Source: Blattamonas nauphoetae
Lineage: Eukaryota; Preaxostyla; Oxymonadida
Length of the DNA stretch: 64,000 nucleotides
Assembly: GCA_033064195.1 (NCBI GenBank)
Contig: JARBJD010000091.1
Coordinates: forward strand, 62,001 to 126,000
Direction: 5' to 3'
Below are positions 43,156 to 53,649 of this stretch, piece by piece. Under the pieces are notes generated by a model. That model made no database searches and was not told where the DNA came from. It was given only the letters and a program-made list of their open reading frames with translations. Every line of letters starts with the position of its first letter. Position 1 is the first letter of the stretch. The translations under genes were made by a program, and so were the position numbers.

Positions 43156-46100
43156 ATGCAGAACCTGAATCTCGTCCTACATGAAGAATCGTGCATCAAA
43201 GCAGAAACTTCGGACACATCAACGTGGTGTATTGGTCCTCAAGAAAGCCAGACCTTGATTTACATCTCGGAACGCTCAGTTCACATCGTTCTTCTCACGC
43301 AGGACCAAAATCTGACCGATACATCCCGCATTCTCGGAAAATATCTGCTTCCAGATACAATCAAGACACCTGTTCATCTTCATTGGGTGGATGAAGACTC
43401 AGCTTTCTTCCTTATCGATGAATACGGACAATTTTTCCGAACAACCACACTGAAAGAATGGAGCTTCCTCGGACGAGTTCCTCTTGTTGAAAGCACATCC
43501 ACGAGTATCGAAAATCGTGTCGTTGCAGCTTGTTGGAGTAATGGCGAAGGTGTCTGTGCTGTCATCACCCGATTTGGACGACTCTTTTTTGTGTCAACAA
43601 CAGCACAAATCGAGAAATCACTCCCGCTTGCAATCCCCCAAGTGAAAACTGATCCACCAGTCATTTTTCTTTCCGTACAAATCAGTTGGGCTTCTGATAA
43701 TAGTTCACTCTCAATTTCTTCGAAACGCTCGGTCCCAAAACAGGATTCCTCCCTTGACTCTCTCACAACAAATTCAACAGACCTCACCATCTTGGATCGG
43801 TCTTTCAAAATTACAGCCCATTGCCAATATCCTCATCTAAGCTCGGTTTGCGATTGGCGTCCTCAGAGACCTGTCCTCTGTGTGCCTGAGCTCCTTCATC
43901 CAGTGAAAGCCACGTGTGCAGATCATAAATGTGATTGTTCATCACAAGATGACGATATATGCTCTTCATCGTATCAAACACCTCATCAAGTCGTGACTTC
44001 ACTTCTCTCTTCGTTTTCTTGGGAAGGACGACCTCCTCCTCCAGACCAGAGCACTTTTGCCCCCTCAAGAACTCGAATAACCACAAAACAATGCACAGAA
44101 ACGTCCTCACTAGCGAACATTCTCTGCCTCACGGACAACGGCTCTGTTATGGACGGATTTACCATCCCCTCTCTCCAAAATGCTCAGAAAAGCAAGAATT
44201 CCTCCACAATGTTTGAAGTTGTTGCAATGAAATGGAATCCAATCGGTAGTTGTCTCGCCACACTCAGTTCAGTTCGAGATGATACCACCCTTCCTTTCAT
44301 CCTCCAACTTTTCTATCCTTCGAACGGATGCTGGATGCTAAAGTACCAAACGAACATTGCTCGTCCCGAAGCAGCCACGGGGAAGAACAACAATCTTTGT
44401 CCGTCTCTGTTTTGGGATGAGGGAGATCTCAATCGACTCCAAATCCTTCTCTTCACACCAACATCCATCATTCACCACTCACTGCTCTTCTCTCTCACAT
44501 TCTCAGCTTCTCCTCTCTTTGCTTCTCGTTCTTCTCCCTTCTCATACAATGCTGTTGTTGATGGAGACTATGTCCATTCTTCTCCATTTCTCGATGGCTC
44601 CATCCCTCCTTCTCAACTCTTCACTTGGACAACTTCTTTCACTCCATCTCTCTCCAGTGTCGTTTCAATCGCTTATGATCATCTTTCTCAGCTCATCCTT
44701 CGCACACCAACACTCCAATCCTCCTTCCCATCGTTGAAGGAGTTGAAAATCATCAAACAGCGATATCCTCTCTCGTCACAACATCCCCCAAACACCTCGA
44801 CGTTCCCGTTTGCTGTCCGAACAGCTCGTGGAATACAGCTTTCTGCCAACCCAGCCGTCCTCTACACACTTCCTGGTGTTGCAGAAGGCCCCGTCCTCTC
44901 CCATTTTGTGTGGTTGTGTGGAAATGTGTTTGTCTTTGTCGATTCTGCCCAACCGACAACACTTGTTTTTGTTCGCCTTCCACAAAATGTCTCAAGTCTG
45001 TCGGATTTCTCGAAGACAACAATTGTTGAGGCCACAACCATCCGAACCATCACCCTCTTATCGCCTGTTCTCGCCCTCTCCCAGTCAGTCATCGTCCCAT
45101 CATCTTCACACACCTCCGATCATTCTCATGCCTCAGTCATCTCTTACCCGTTTATGAATCAGACCAATTCCGGAGATACCAAAGATGATGTCCTGCCATC
45201 TTCCTCAATCCACGCTTCATTTGTTGTTCAGACACTGAACAGACAATACACATCTGTCACGTTTACAATCAGTCTCGAATCAGTTCCATTCTACTCCCCA
45301 TTCACGATCCATCCATCAACCATCAAACACACTCTCCTTCCTATCACAACATCGCCAGCCTCCCAAATCGACCTCCTTCTTCTGAAGGTCCCACAGCCGA
45401 TCCATTCGCAGGGAACGGAGAAGCCTTCTTTTGTCAAAGTCGTTGCATCGCTCGGTTTTGATGGTGTTGTCTATGTTAACGGGGAAAAAGTGACAGAAGG
45501 AATCACATCGATGGAGCCGCTCCAAACAGAGACAATCTGCGCTCTTCTCTGCACTTCTCACTCCACTCTCTCGTTTGTCCCTCTCACCGTCTCGTCAACA
45601 AACGGAACACATTCAATCAACACTCCAGTTGCTCTTGAATACACGCGGCAAATCGAGCGAGGAGCTCTCATTGTTCCTTCATCTCATCCAATCGGGCCAG
45701 CCCAATCTCCATCAGCTGCTCCCCTTCTCCTCCAAATTCCACGCGGGAACTTAGAGCTCGTTCACCCTCGTCCCCTCATTCTCCACTCGTTCCTCTCGGC
45801 TCTCCGCTCCAACTCGCCGACATCATTCCTCACATCACTCCAGATCGCTCACAAGCATCGACTTCAGCCAGCTCTGATCTGCCATTTCGACCTCGCAACT
45901 GTTCTAAACGGTGTCGAAGAGATTGTCAACCAAATCGGAACTTGGGAAATCGGTGAGCGTCTCAGAATTGGACAAAAACAGAAACAGGAACGAGACAACG
46001 TGAAAGAGAAGAACCAGGCAATCGAGGGCATCCAAACCGAAAACGTGGATGAAGTGAAAGAGGCGACGATCGCACAATATGCTCCCGTCTTCACATCCTC

Positions 46101-48816
46101 CGCCCTCGCGTCAACACTCCTCTCCGGATTGTTCAGCTCAATCTCGGAAACTGATCCGACAAGAGACGATGAAGTGGAAGAGGCAAAGGCTGGCGAAGGT
46201 GAGACTGATGCCGAACCAGAACAAGGAAAGAAGAAGCCATCTTTGGATCTTTTCTCGACCATTTCATTTGGTGTTCTTCCTGAAGACAAGGAACTGATCG
46301 ATGGAAGGGAAACAGAATTCAGGAAATGGTTGAGTCTTCAGAGACAAGACAGAGCGAGAAAGACCACTCAACTTGACCTAATTGATTCGACTCGAACAGG
46401 GAAACAAAATTCGACTCTTCTGGAACGAAGTGGAATGGATGAATGTTGGGAAGAAGCGATTGATATGAACATGGACTTATTCTCAGTCCCCACTGCCCAT
46501 TTCTCGCTTTCTGATGTCTTCCAACGAAAAGACCTTCCACAACCATCAACGACGCCCATTCAGCAATCACTCTTCACTTCCTTCCCATTGCCAGCATTCC
46601 TCGACTCCACATCATTCAAACAATGCCAATCGAACTTCCTTCTCCTCTTCTTCGCGAACCGAATTTTATCGCTCATCAAGTCGTCGTTCACAACTCCAAC
46701 CTCAGGCACTTCGGCACATCTTCAGTGCTCCCTCACTCCATCGCAGTTCGAGTTCACTCTCCTCTCTCTGACAGAATGTCTCATGAAAGTTACCCCAACA
46801 CCGTTCATCCATGTCCTAAATCTCTTCAACTCTCTCCCTCCAAACCTCGTCGCCTTCTTCGCATCATCCAATCTCGATCTTCCGACACCATCACTCGTCT
46901 CCATCCCAGCCAGGAAGCTCTGCCTCCGCCACATCGTCTTCCTCGCCGGAAACGCCGAGTTAGTCTTCGATCTGTCATTTGGGCTGTATGCCCCTGCACT
47001 CAGCGTTGAGCTCGCGAGAGAGACGAAGCTCGACCCGAAAGAGTACTTGAGCGATATTCAGGAGGTCTTTGGATTGGGTGTGAAGGAAGAGAAGACACCA
47101 CTTCTCAAGCATGGATTTGACATCACGAAAGAGGAAGATGAAGTCGCCACAAGACTGAGAATTGATCTGAAAATGAGGAAATTTGGCCGATGTGTGTTTG
47201 ATTTGTTTGTGATGATGCTGTTGGATGACGCAAAGAGTGAAGACACAGATAGGACGTGGGAAACACCGTCGTTTTCTCGTCTTCTCGCCAAATCGGCTGA
47301 ATGGAACGAACTTCACCACCTTCTCCAGCTCTTCTCTCTCCCTCTTGAAACTCTTCTCACCAACCAGAGTCCCCTTCCACTTCTTGCACAAACCCAATCA
47401 TTTCATCAGAAACGTCTCGAAGCGATCCGAATTCAACTGTGTCTCTCAGTCGGATCTGAGGCACCAATTCGTCCGCTACCATCGGCTCTCCTTCTTCTCC
47501 AAAAAGCTCATCATATTTCTCCGCCGGAAGGATACGAGACAGATGCCCTATCTGTCTCACTTCTCACTCCCCTCATCCCACCATCAGCGTCACAACACAT
47601 CCCATTCAGACAAATCCAACCAGTCCCCCCAACATCACTTCAATTGGGGCCTCTTTCGCCGATTTCGATTATTGTTCCTTCGAGGCCGTTCTTCTTCGTA
47701 TCATCTGCTCCAACGTTAGTCTCTGCATCTATCCTCCTCCAAGACAAACGAACCAAGGCTGCAGCACAGATGGCACTGAGAGAGTTGGAGAATTGGAGAG
47801 AAGCAATTATATTGACAATTCAGGATTGGCAGATTGGACATACTGCCGGATCTGATGAGGAGAGAGAAAGACACTTCTCAAAGGACGAGGTTCTATCAGT
47901 CATGAAAGATCTTCTTGATCGGATGGATGGTGCAGGAATGATCGAAGAAACGAACAACCTCCTAATCCGGACTCATCTGCACAAACTGAACGAGGAAGAC
48001 GAGCAGACAACAGAAGTGACCGAAGAGCTGATTCCAAGTCTTGTCCAGACCCATTCCAATCTCATCAACAACGCACTCAGCGCACACACTTGGATCCAAG
48101 CCCTTTTTGAAATTTCTTGCGCCCAAGTCTTTCTCTTCATAATCAGCCCACAACAAACACTCTTACTCCGTGAATCGTTCTCGTCTGACTTTGTGGACAC
48201 CCTGAAGGACTCTGCGGAAGACTATCTGACTTCTTTGGAAGAGAGAACAAAGCGAGCAATCGCAATGGCAAAGAAAACAGAAACACTCCTCTCGTTTGTC
48301 AGAGGCGAGATCCAACCAACTTCGCTTGCTCATCGCCAGAAAGAACAGAAGAAATCAGGATGGGGAAAAGACAAGCCAGAATGGAAGAAGGATCAGCCAA
48401 AGACAAGCACTGGATTAAGAGGACACAATGTTCAACCGAAGCACATTCGCTCGCCTCTCGAGCAAAGACAACTCACTACAATCGTTACGGACCTCTGCCA
48501 ATGTGTCCCAACCTTGAAAGAAATTGAGGGCAAGGGAAGAAACCTCCTCTCAGCGCTTGTCTTGGTTGGCGAAAAGAAGCTGGCAGAGAAAATCGAGCAA
48601 TCAGTCCAGTACCTTGTCTTTGTTCTTCATTCAGCATTTATTTGGCTGAAACAGTCGATGTATGTGAGACCAAAACATTACTACATCATCACTGGATGGA
48701 ATGGAACACGTACCCTTGAAGAAGGAGTGTTCCTTCCCTTCATCGAGGTGGACGAGAATGCTCTTAGAACGGTTGAGGAGTTAAGGCGGAACAACTGGGG
48801 AGTTCTTATTATTTAA
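43156..48816 (+). CDS. ELP1: Elongator complex subunit 1 (ELP1/IKI3)
   Basis: Intronless frame of 1886 residues. The N-terminus MQNLNLVL matches the MRNLKL start of ELP1, and the first ~750 residues form beta-propeller-like repeats (VVAMKWNPIGSCLATLSS, LQLFYPSNGCWMLKYQ). The family's key motif is at about residue 860: LQIPRGNLELVHPRPLILHSFLSAL, equal to the PRGNLEVVHHRALVL helix of human ELP1, followed by a TPR-like helical half. A lysine-rich stretch (KKSGWGKDKPEWKKDQPK, about residues 1735-1752) resembles the basic region that binds tRNA. Elongator adds the cm5U/mcm5U modification to wobble uridines in the cytosol. At 1886 residues it is about 550 longer than human ELP1, mainly through low-complexity inserts. 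Confidence 0.88.
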   Translation: MQNLNLVLHEESCIKAETSDTSTWCIGPQESQTLIYISERSVHIVLLTQDQNLTDTSRILGKYLLPDTIKTPVHLHWVDEDSAFFLIDEYGQFFRTTTLKEWSFLGRVPLVESTSTSIENRVVAACWSNGEGVCAVITRFGRLFFVSTTAQIEKSLPLAIPQVKTDPPVIFLSVQISWASDNSSLSISSKRSVPKQDSSLDSLTTNSTDLTILDRSFKITAHCQYPHLSSVCDWRPQRPVLCVPELLHPVKATCADHKCDCSSQDDDICSSSYQTPHQVVTSLLSSFSWEGRPPPPDQSTFAPSRTRITTKQCTETSSLANILCLTDNGSVMDGFTIPSLQNAQKSKNSSTMFEVVAMKWNPIGSCLATLSSVRDDTTLPFILQLFYPSNGCWMLKYQTNIARPEAATGKNNNLCPSLFWDEGDLNRLQILLFTPTSIIHHSLLFSLTFSASPLFASRSSPFSYNAVVDGDYVHSSPFLDGSIPPSQLFTWTTSFTPSLSSVVSIAYDHLSQLILRTPTLQSSFPSLKELKIIKQRYPLSSQHPPNTSTFPFAVRTARGIQLSANPAVLYTLPGVAEGPVLSHFVWLCGNVFVFVDSAQPTTLVFVRLPQNVSSLSDFSKTTIVEATTIRTITLLSPVLALSQSVIVPSSSHTSDHSHASVISYPFMNQTNSGDTKDDVLPSSSIHASFVVQTLNRQYTSVTFTISLESVPFYSPFTIHPSTIKHTLLPITTSPASQIDLLLLKVPQPIHSQGTEKPSFVKVVASLGFDGVVYVNGEKVTEGITSMEPLQTETICALLCTSHSTLSFVPLTVSSTNGTHSINTPVALEYTRQIERGALIVPSSHPIGPAQSPSAAPLLLQIPRGNLELVHPRPLILHSFLSALRSNSPTSFLTSLQIAHKHRLQPALICHFDLATVLNGVEEIVNQIGTWEIGERLRIGQKQKQERDNVKEKNQAIEGIQTENVDEVKEATIAQYAPVFTSSALASTLLSGLFSSISETDPTRDDEVEEAKAGEGETDAEPEQGKKKPSLDLFSTISFGVLPEDKELIDGRETEFRKWLSLQRQDRARKTTQLDLIDSTRTGKQNSTLLERSGMDECWEEAIDMNMDLFSVPTAHFSLSDVFQRKDLPQPSTTPIQQSLFTSFPLPAFLDSTSFKQCQSNFLLLFFANRILSLIKSSFTTPTSGTSAHLQCSLTPSQFEFTLLSLTECLMKVTPTPFIHVLNLFNSLPPNLVAFFASSNLDLPTPSLVSIPARKLCLRHIVFLAGNAELVFDLSFGLYAPALSVELARETKLDPKEYLSDIQEVFGLGVKEEKTPLLKHGFDITKEEDEVATRLRIDLKMRKFGRCVFDLFVMMLLDDAKSEDTDRTWETPSFSRLLAKSAEWNELHHLLQLFSLPLETLLTNQSPLPLLAQTQSFHQKRLEAIRIQLCLSVGSEAPIRPLPSALLLLQKAHHISPPEGYETDALSVSLLTPLIPPSASQHIPFRQIQPVPPTSLQLGPLSPISIIVPSRPFFFVSSAPTLVSASILLQDKRTKAAAQMALRELENWREAIILTIQDWQIGHTAGSDEERERHFSKDEVLSVMKDLLDRMDGAGMIEETNNLLIRTHLHKLNEEDEQTTEVTEELIPSLVQTHSNLINNALSAHTWIQALFEISCAQVFLFIISPQQTLLLRESFSSDFVDTLKDSAEDYLTSLEERTKRAIAMAKKTETLLSFVRGEIQPTSLAHRQKEQKKSGWGKDKPEWKKDQPKTSTGLRGHNVQPKHIRSPLEQRQLTTIVTDLCQCVPTLKEIEGKGRNLLSALVLVGEKKLAEKIEQSVQYLVFVLHSAFIWLKQSMYVRPKHYYIITGWNGTRTLEEGVFLPFIEVDENALRTVEELRRNNWGVLII

Positions 48817-48926
48817 TCTAAATTCAAGAAGATAATCTTCATTTCATTTCACTGAATGATTTTATGAATGGATTCTCTCTTTCAATCACGACTCGAAACC
48901 TGATCAAACTCTCATTTGTTTTTTCC

Positions 48927-51248
48927 ATGTCTGAGCCTGAACCAGCCCCTTCAGCGGAAACTTTTCCAACAATTGATGAACTTCGCGAACTCGGAAAGCA
49001 GCAATTCACAGAAGGAAAGTATGAGGAAGCTAAGGAGACATACACGAAGGCAATCCGAATTTCCAAAGAATCGACAGAACAGGAGATTCTATACAACAAC
49101 CGTGCACTCAGTTCATTTAAACTCAAGTGCTGGGAAGACTGTGAAGCAGATTGCACTGAGGCAATGATTGCAAATGGAGAAAAGCGAACGAATCCGAAAT
49201 CTTGGTTCAGACGAGGACTCTGCAGAATGGAACAGAAACGCTTCATCGAAGCAGAATGTGACCTTTTCATGGCAAAAACTCTCTCACCATCTGATTCCGA
49301 TATTTCAAAGAAATACACCGACTGTGAAAGACGACTAGATGCTTCGACAAACCTCCCATCTGGTTCGGGTTTTATCTCTCACAAAGGACGAAATCTTCGA
49401 AATAAATGTGGTTTCAGGATGCGGTGGTCGCTTGAGAAAGGATATCATCTCGTTGCAGCTTGTGACATGCGACGTGGAACGATCATCTGTGCCGAAGATG
49501 CTTTTGCCTTTGTTAATATCATTGTATCGGCCCAGAACGAAAAGAAAGACTCTTCAACAGATGGATTTGATTGGGACATGAACATACCATCATCTGATCC
49601 AGAATGGCAGCTCGTTCAACAAATTGTCAACAAATTTGATGGTGATCGCCAGAAAGTTTGCCGCATTCTTGCAGACTACTCTGTAAGCTGGAATAGTGTT
49701 CGAAAAACCGAGTTAGAACAATCAGAAGCTCTTGCTTACGTCACCATGAAGTTTCAGGAGAAAGGCTTCTCTTCGTCACTCCTCTCATTTCTCTTCGGTA
49801 TCATGGGCTCCAACTGTCTTTGGTTGACGAACACCACAAGTCTCAACGGGACCCCATATGGATTTGGATTCTACAAACAGATATCTCGATTGAATCATTC
49901 ATGCACGCCGAATTGCGAAATCAACTATGCTGGAAAGGTTGCGGTTTTAACAGTTAAGGGTGAAGCAACAAGTGATTATGGTGATGAAGGCAAAGGAGAA
50001 TCCGTCCATGTTGGGAAAGACGGAAAAACAACAACCATCAAACCAGAGAAAGAAAACATCGACCGAAATTGGATCAAAGAGGGCACAGAGCTTACAATCT
50101 CTTATCGTCCGAGCTGGTCTGGATACTCTGAAGATGTCAGAGCTCTGACGATGTTCAAGCAATGCGGATTCCTCTGTCACTGCCAATCGTGCACAACTCC
50201 ACGAGTGAGAGTGAAGGACGCGTGGCAGATTGCGGCTGAAAAAGCCGAACAAGAAGCCAGAGAACTGGACAAGCAAGCAAAGGAGGAGGAGAAAGAACAA
50301 GATAAGAAAGAAGGAAAAACGTCTGAAGAAGAAAAACCCAAACCGTCAGACGACCCAATCACTCCTTTCAATCTGAAACAGGTCGAGTCTTCAACGATCC
50401 CAATCATTTACCAAAGTGTCTTCGACAAATACGCCCAACTGGAAGAGAAGGATCTCCCTGAACCCATCCCCAGCTCAGAGTGGGACATGGTGATCAGAAG
50501 ACTGAACGAATGCTTCAACAAGAAAGAGTGGCAACGATTATTTGAACTCTGCACTGCAGTCCGCGCTTACGGCGAGCAGAAAACACATCCATCGCCTGTC
50601 ACTGTTGACAAGAATCTCGTTCTCCCCTCTTCCTCACTGCCTGGACACGTAGCGAACTATGTCGCAAAGGCAGCATGTTTGAGCTGGATGAATGTGCGGC
50701 AGTCGTCAAGCACAGCCGTCCTTCCAGAGACTGCTCTCGCTCCACTCGTCCTCAACGACCAAGATCCAAAAATCACTCACACACCGTCCTTTTCAGACGA
50801 GATTCTGGGCCGATATGTTCACACCCAAATTGTTCGGACTCAGAACTCATCCGCCCTTACTCTGTTCTCCACCGTCTTCCCGCTTCTGGACGGAATGAGC
50901 CGCTCAAGATGGGCGCTGTGGAACGAAGCCATTCTGGATCAATCTCTGCGGACTGAATTGAATTCTGCTCTGCTAATGAGGGCTCTTGTTGATGGAAGGA
51001 GTGAGAAGGCGTCTGTCCCTCTCTGCTGCCATGTCGAAGAAGTGGCTGTTGCTGACAATCCTGAAAACAAAACGACTGATTCGGCAAAAACAACAATTCA
51101 ATATTCTGTTCAATCTGTGTGGAGTGAGTGGAGCGAGGATATTTCTTTAGGAGAGGTTTCGGAGAAGGAACTGACACAACTGAGACAAATGGTGTCCAAT
51201 CCGGAGTACACTCAGGCTTTAGAACAAATGTGGCGCCAACAAAAATGA
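48927..51248 (+). CDS. TPR-SET domain protein (SMYD-like methyltransferase)
   Basis: From ATG 48927 (MSEPEPAPSAETFPTI) the protein has 773 residues; an in-frame ATG at 48864 would add 21 residues and leave only 47 bases after ELP1, so I prefer the later start. TPR repeats fill residues ~20-125 (ELGKQQFTEGKYEEAKETYTKAI, ILYNNRALSSFKL). A split SET domain follows: NKCGFRMRWSLEKGYHLVAACDMRRGTIIC, then ISRLNHSCTPNCEINY (the NHSCxPN motif for S-adenosylmethionine binding) and ELTISYRPSWSGYSEDVRALTMF, ending in the cysteine post-SET motif CGFLCHCQSC. The plan fits SMYD/SET6-type lysine methyltransferases. A charged lysine/glutamate insert follows (residues ~435-480). Targets unknown; both histone and non-histone substrates occur in the family. 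Confidence 0.85.
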   Translation: MSEPEPAPSAETFPTIDELRELGKQQFTEGKYEEAKETYTKAIRISKESTEQEILYNNRALSSFKLKCWEDCEADCTEAMIANGEKRTNPKSWFRRGLCRMEQKRFIEAECDLFMAKTLSPSDSDISKKYTDCERRLDASTNLPSGSGFISHKGRNLRNKCGFRMRWSLEKGYHLVAACDMRRGTIICAEDAFAFVNIIVSAQNEKKDSSTDGFDWDMNIPSSDPEWQLVQQIVNKFDGDRQKVCRILADYSVSWNSVRKTELEQSEALAYVTMKFQEKGFSSSLLSFLFGIMGSNCLWLTNTTSLNGTPYGFGFYKQISRLNHSCTPNCEINYAGKVAVLTVKGEATSDYGDEGKGESVHVGKDGKTTTIKPEKENIDRNWIKEGTELTISYRPSWSGYSEDVRALTMFKQCGFLCHCQSCTTPRVRVKDAWQIAAEKAEQEARELDKQAKEEEKEQDKKEGKTSEEEKPKPSDDPITPFNLKQVESSTIPIIYQSVFDKYAQLEEKDLPEPIPSSEWDMVIRRLNECFNKKEWQRLFELCTAVRAYGEQKTHPSPVTVDKNLVLPSSSLPGHVANYVAKAACLSWMNVRQSSSTAVLPETALAPLVLNDQDPKITHTPSFSDEILGRYVHTQIVRTQNSSALTLFSTVFPLLDGMSRSRWALWNEAILDQSLRTELNSALLMRALVDGRSEKASVPLCCHVEEVAVADNPENKTTDSAKTTIQYSVQSVWSEWSEDISLGEVSEKELTQLRQMVSNPEYTQALEQMWRQQK

Positions 51249-51479
51249 TTTGAAAGTGTCAGATTTTTTTATATAAACATTTCACTTCATTCATCGATGA
51301 AAGAGAAACATTCATACAACAATTCATTCGATCGGACCGAAGTATTCTTCATTCTTCGGCAATCTTTCAGACTCTCGTTACTGTCTCTCTTCATTATTGA
51401 CTTAATTAAGTTGTATGTCATTCTATTTATGGTCTATCTCAAAATTATTACTCGCTCATACATACAGCCTGTTTATCAA

Positions 51480-53169
51480 ATGTCTGGACGAAAAAAAGCC
51501 CCTCAAAAATGTGATGTCGATCCGTTGATGGTCTTTGTGAATTATCTTCCATCTACCTACACAAATGATGATCTTCGTGTCCTCTTTTCACGCTGCGGCC
51601 CAGTGGAATCCGCTCGGGTCATGATGAACTCACACACAGGTGCAAGCTTAGGCTACGGGTTTACTGATTTTTCTTGATATTCCATTTGTAGTTTTGTCCG
51701 ATTTTTCTCGCCTGAGTCTTCACTTAACGCAATTCGTAACCTTAACAAGTTCCGAATTGAAAATAAAGTTCTACTCGTGAAAACATCGCATGGGCTCAAA
51801 GAACGTGAAAAAATACCAGAAAATTACACTGTGTTAATTCGTCGCATCCCAAGCAGTGTCACACAAAGTCTCTCTCCTTCTACCGTCCATTCTCTATCGA
51901 CTATTTTTGGAAATTTCCAGGTTTTCTCATCAGTCGAATGCAAAAGTACGGTATTGTGGAACAAGCTCACCTTCTTGCAGATCATTTTGATCCAGATCGA
52001 GCCAATAAGATTGCTTATGTTCGGTTTGTTCATTCCATGCAATCATCATATCAAGTTTTTCAACCATTCTATCAGCCGCTGAGTGTGTTTCAAAAGAAAC
52101 AGGCAGCATGTATCTTGATTCTAACGTCCCAATTGAAGTTGAGTATGCCCGAAAAGATCTCACAATACGTCATACTCACCGAAATAGAAACTCCAGCAAA
52201 TCATTCGAATTTTCGTCACCTGAAGCATCATTCCTTCCAAAACGACGAGAGGTCATTCCGGTGGCTATTCAGCCTAATCGAACACCTCAGTTGTTCCCAC
52301 AGACACTTCAGGCATATACCACTCCTCATCAGTTTCCAGTTATCACGTCTCAACCTTCACAGAAACTAAACGAAAATTCTCCAGCTATTCCTCCTATCAG
52401 ATGGAATATTGTTCATGAAAAACCAGTCCCTTTGGCACAAACCATCAATCCAACGTCGACACAAACAAACCAAGCATCGACACCTGAAACCCAGGGCCTG
52501 GTCTCTACTCCTCCCCATAAATTGCCCATATCTCTAAATCAGACCCCTACATCACTCGAATTAGGATCCGTCCGCTTATCATCGATACCTTCATCGCATT
52601 CGGACCATTCCTTTGGTAGCTCGGACCTACCAATCACAATCTCAAGTCCGCCCATTGTATTCCCACAGACAACTCTAGCAGAACCTATTTTGTTTTCCCG
52701 AACCGATTTTCAGTTTCCAAGCCATGAATTCTCCTCCACATTCACAACTTCGGACGTCACTTTCGGAAGCTCTCCGATAAATCGTACGGATTTTGATTGT
52801 ATTTTTTCTTCTGTGTCCGGACTCGATCACCATCGGTCGGAGGACGCATATGACCCACTTTTTGTTAACTCTCTTTCTCATTGGCCTCCAGTTTCTCATT
52901 CTGACTCTTATCGGCTATAGTGGCTGGGAATTTCAGATGTTATATCTTTTCTGTAGTTTTGGATGATTTTTTCTGAACTCAAAGAGGTCCAACAAATTTT
53001 TCTCCGTCATAAAACATGGCAACAATTCCGCAGAACTCATTTCATTCCAGTCACTTCTTCTCACCTTCATCATCTCCGTCATATACTGAGTAGATTTGGA
53101 GATATTGCACGTAATTCCATGCTAGAGAGCAATCGAGAGAAAAATGTGACATTGATAACAATCCGGTGA
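51480..53169 (+). CDS. Multi-RRM RNA-binding protein (ELAV/Hu-like)
   Basis: Starts MSGRKKAPQKCDVDP at 51480. RRM1 contains MVFVNYLPSTYTNDDLRVLFSRCGPVE and, across a 30-nt intron, LGYGFVRFFSPESSLNAIRNLN. RRM2 begins TVLIRRIPSSVTQ, crosses a GT-AG intron and continues ISRMQKYGIVEQAHLL and NKIAYVRF. The linker is serine/proline/glutamine-rich. The main frame stops at 52920; an alternative 66-nt intron ending CTGTAG enters WMIFSELKEVQQIFL and then RTHFIPVTSSHLHHLRHILSRFGDI, which looks like a third, degenerate RRM and ends at 53169. I therefore give the longer span, with less confidence in the last 250 bases. ELAV-type proteins regulate mRNA stability and splicing. Confidence 0.7.
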
Positions 53170-53277
53170 ACTGTATGTTACCTGATCATGAATGTGTGGA
53201 TCTCTAGACGTCACAACGGATCCCAAATACCGAACGACGAATGAAGAGTGGTGCGTGAGATGCTATCATCAGATAAT

Positions 53278-53515
53278 TTATTCCTTTTTCTTTTCGAGTG
53301 CGGCTTGTTGTTTTTGCCTCATAATATCCGCGTCACTTGAACAAAAATAAGAAAGAAATGAAGATACCGTTGTCGCTTTTCTGTGAGCGGAGTGTTGTCC
53401 TTAGTCCCTTTCGATGCTTCTTGAGCCTTCTTCTGAGCTTTTGCACGTGCAAGATCTCGTTGATTTCCCCCTAAATGAACGAGTGTGATTGAAATCAAAA
53501 GAACACACTGGCCAT
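53278..53515 (-). CDS. SERF/4F5-type small protein, three exons
   Basis: Exons 53509-53515 (7 nt: ATG GCC A), 53368-53470 and 53278-53335 join exactly into 55 residues across introns of 38 and 32 nt. The product begins MARGNQRDLARAKAQKK and ends DADIMRQKQQAALEKKKE, an almost residue-for-residue match to the SERF/4F5 family start MTRGNQRELARQKN and its DSEIMQQKQKKANEKK end. SERF proteins are tiny, basic, disordered proteins that bind nucleic acids and other disordered proteins and modulate aggregation. Its size puts it below most gene-finding cut-offs, and no single open frame shows it. Confidence 0.88.
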
Positions 53516-53649
53516 GGCCAAAAGATAGAGTTGAAATGCAGATCAAACCCTTCATTAAAAAAAGTGAATATCCAGTCTTCGAAGAAATAAGAGTGAATCT
53601 CCGTGAAATAAGATAAAATAAAGATCGCAAATAATCGGAAAGGTTTCAA

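Noticed and set aside
48864-48926. Earlier ATG for the TPR-SET protein
   Set aside because: It would add an untypical hydrophobic 21-residue leader directly behind ELP1; the acidic MSEPEP start is more typical for a cytosolic TPR protein.
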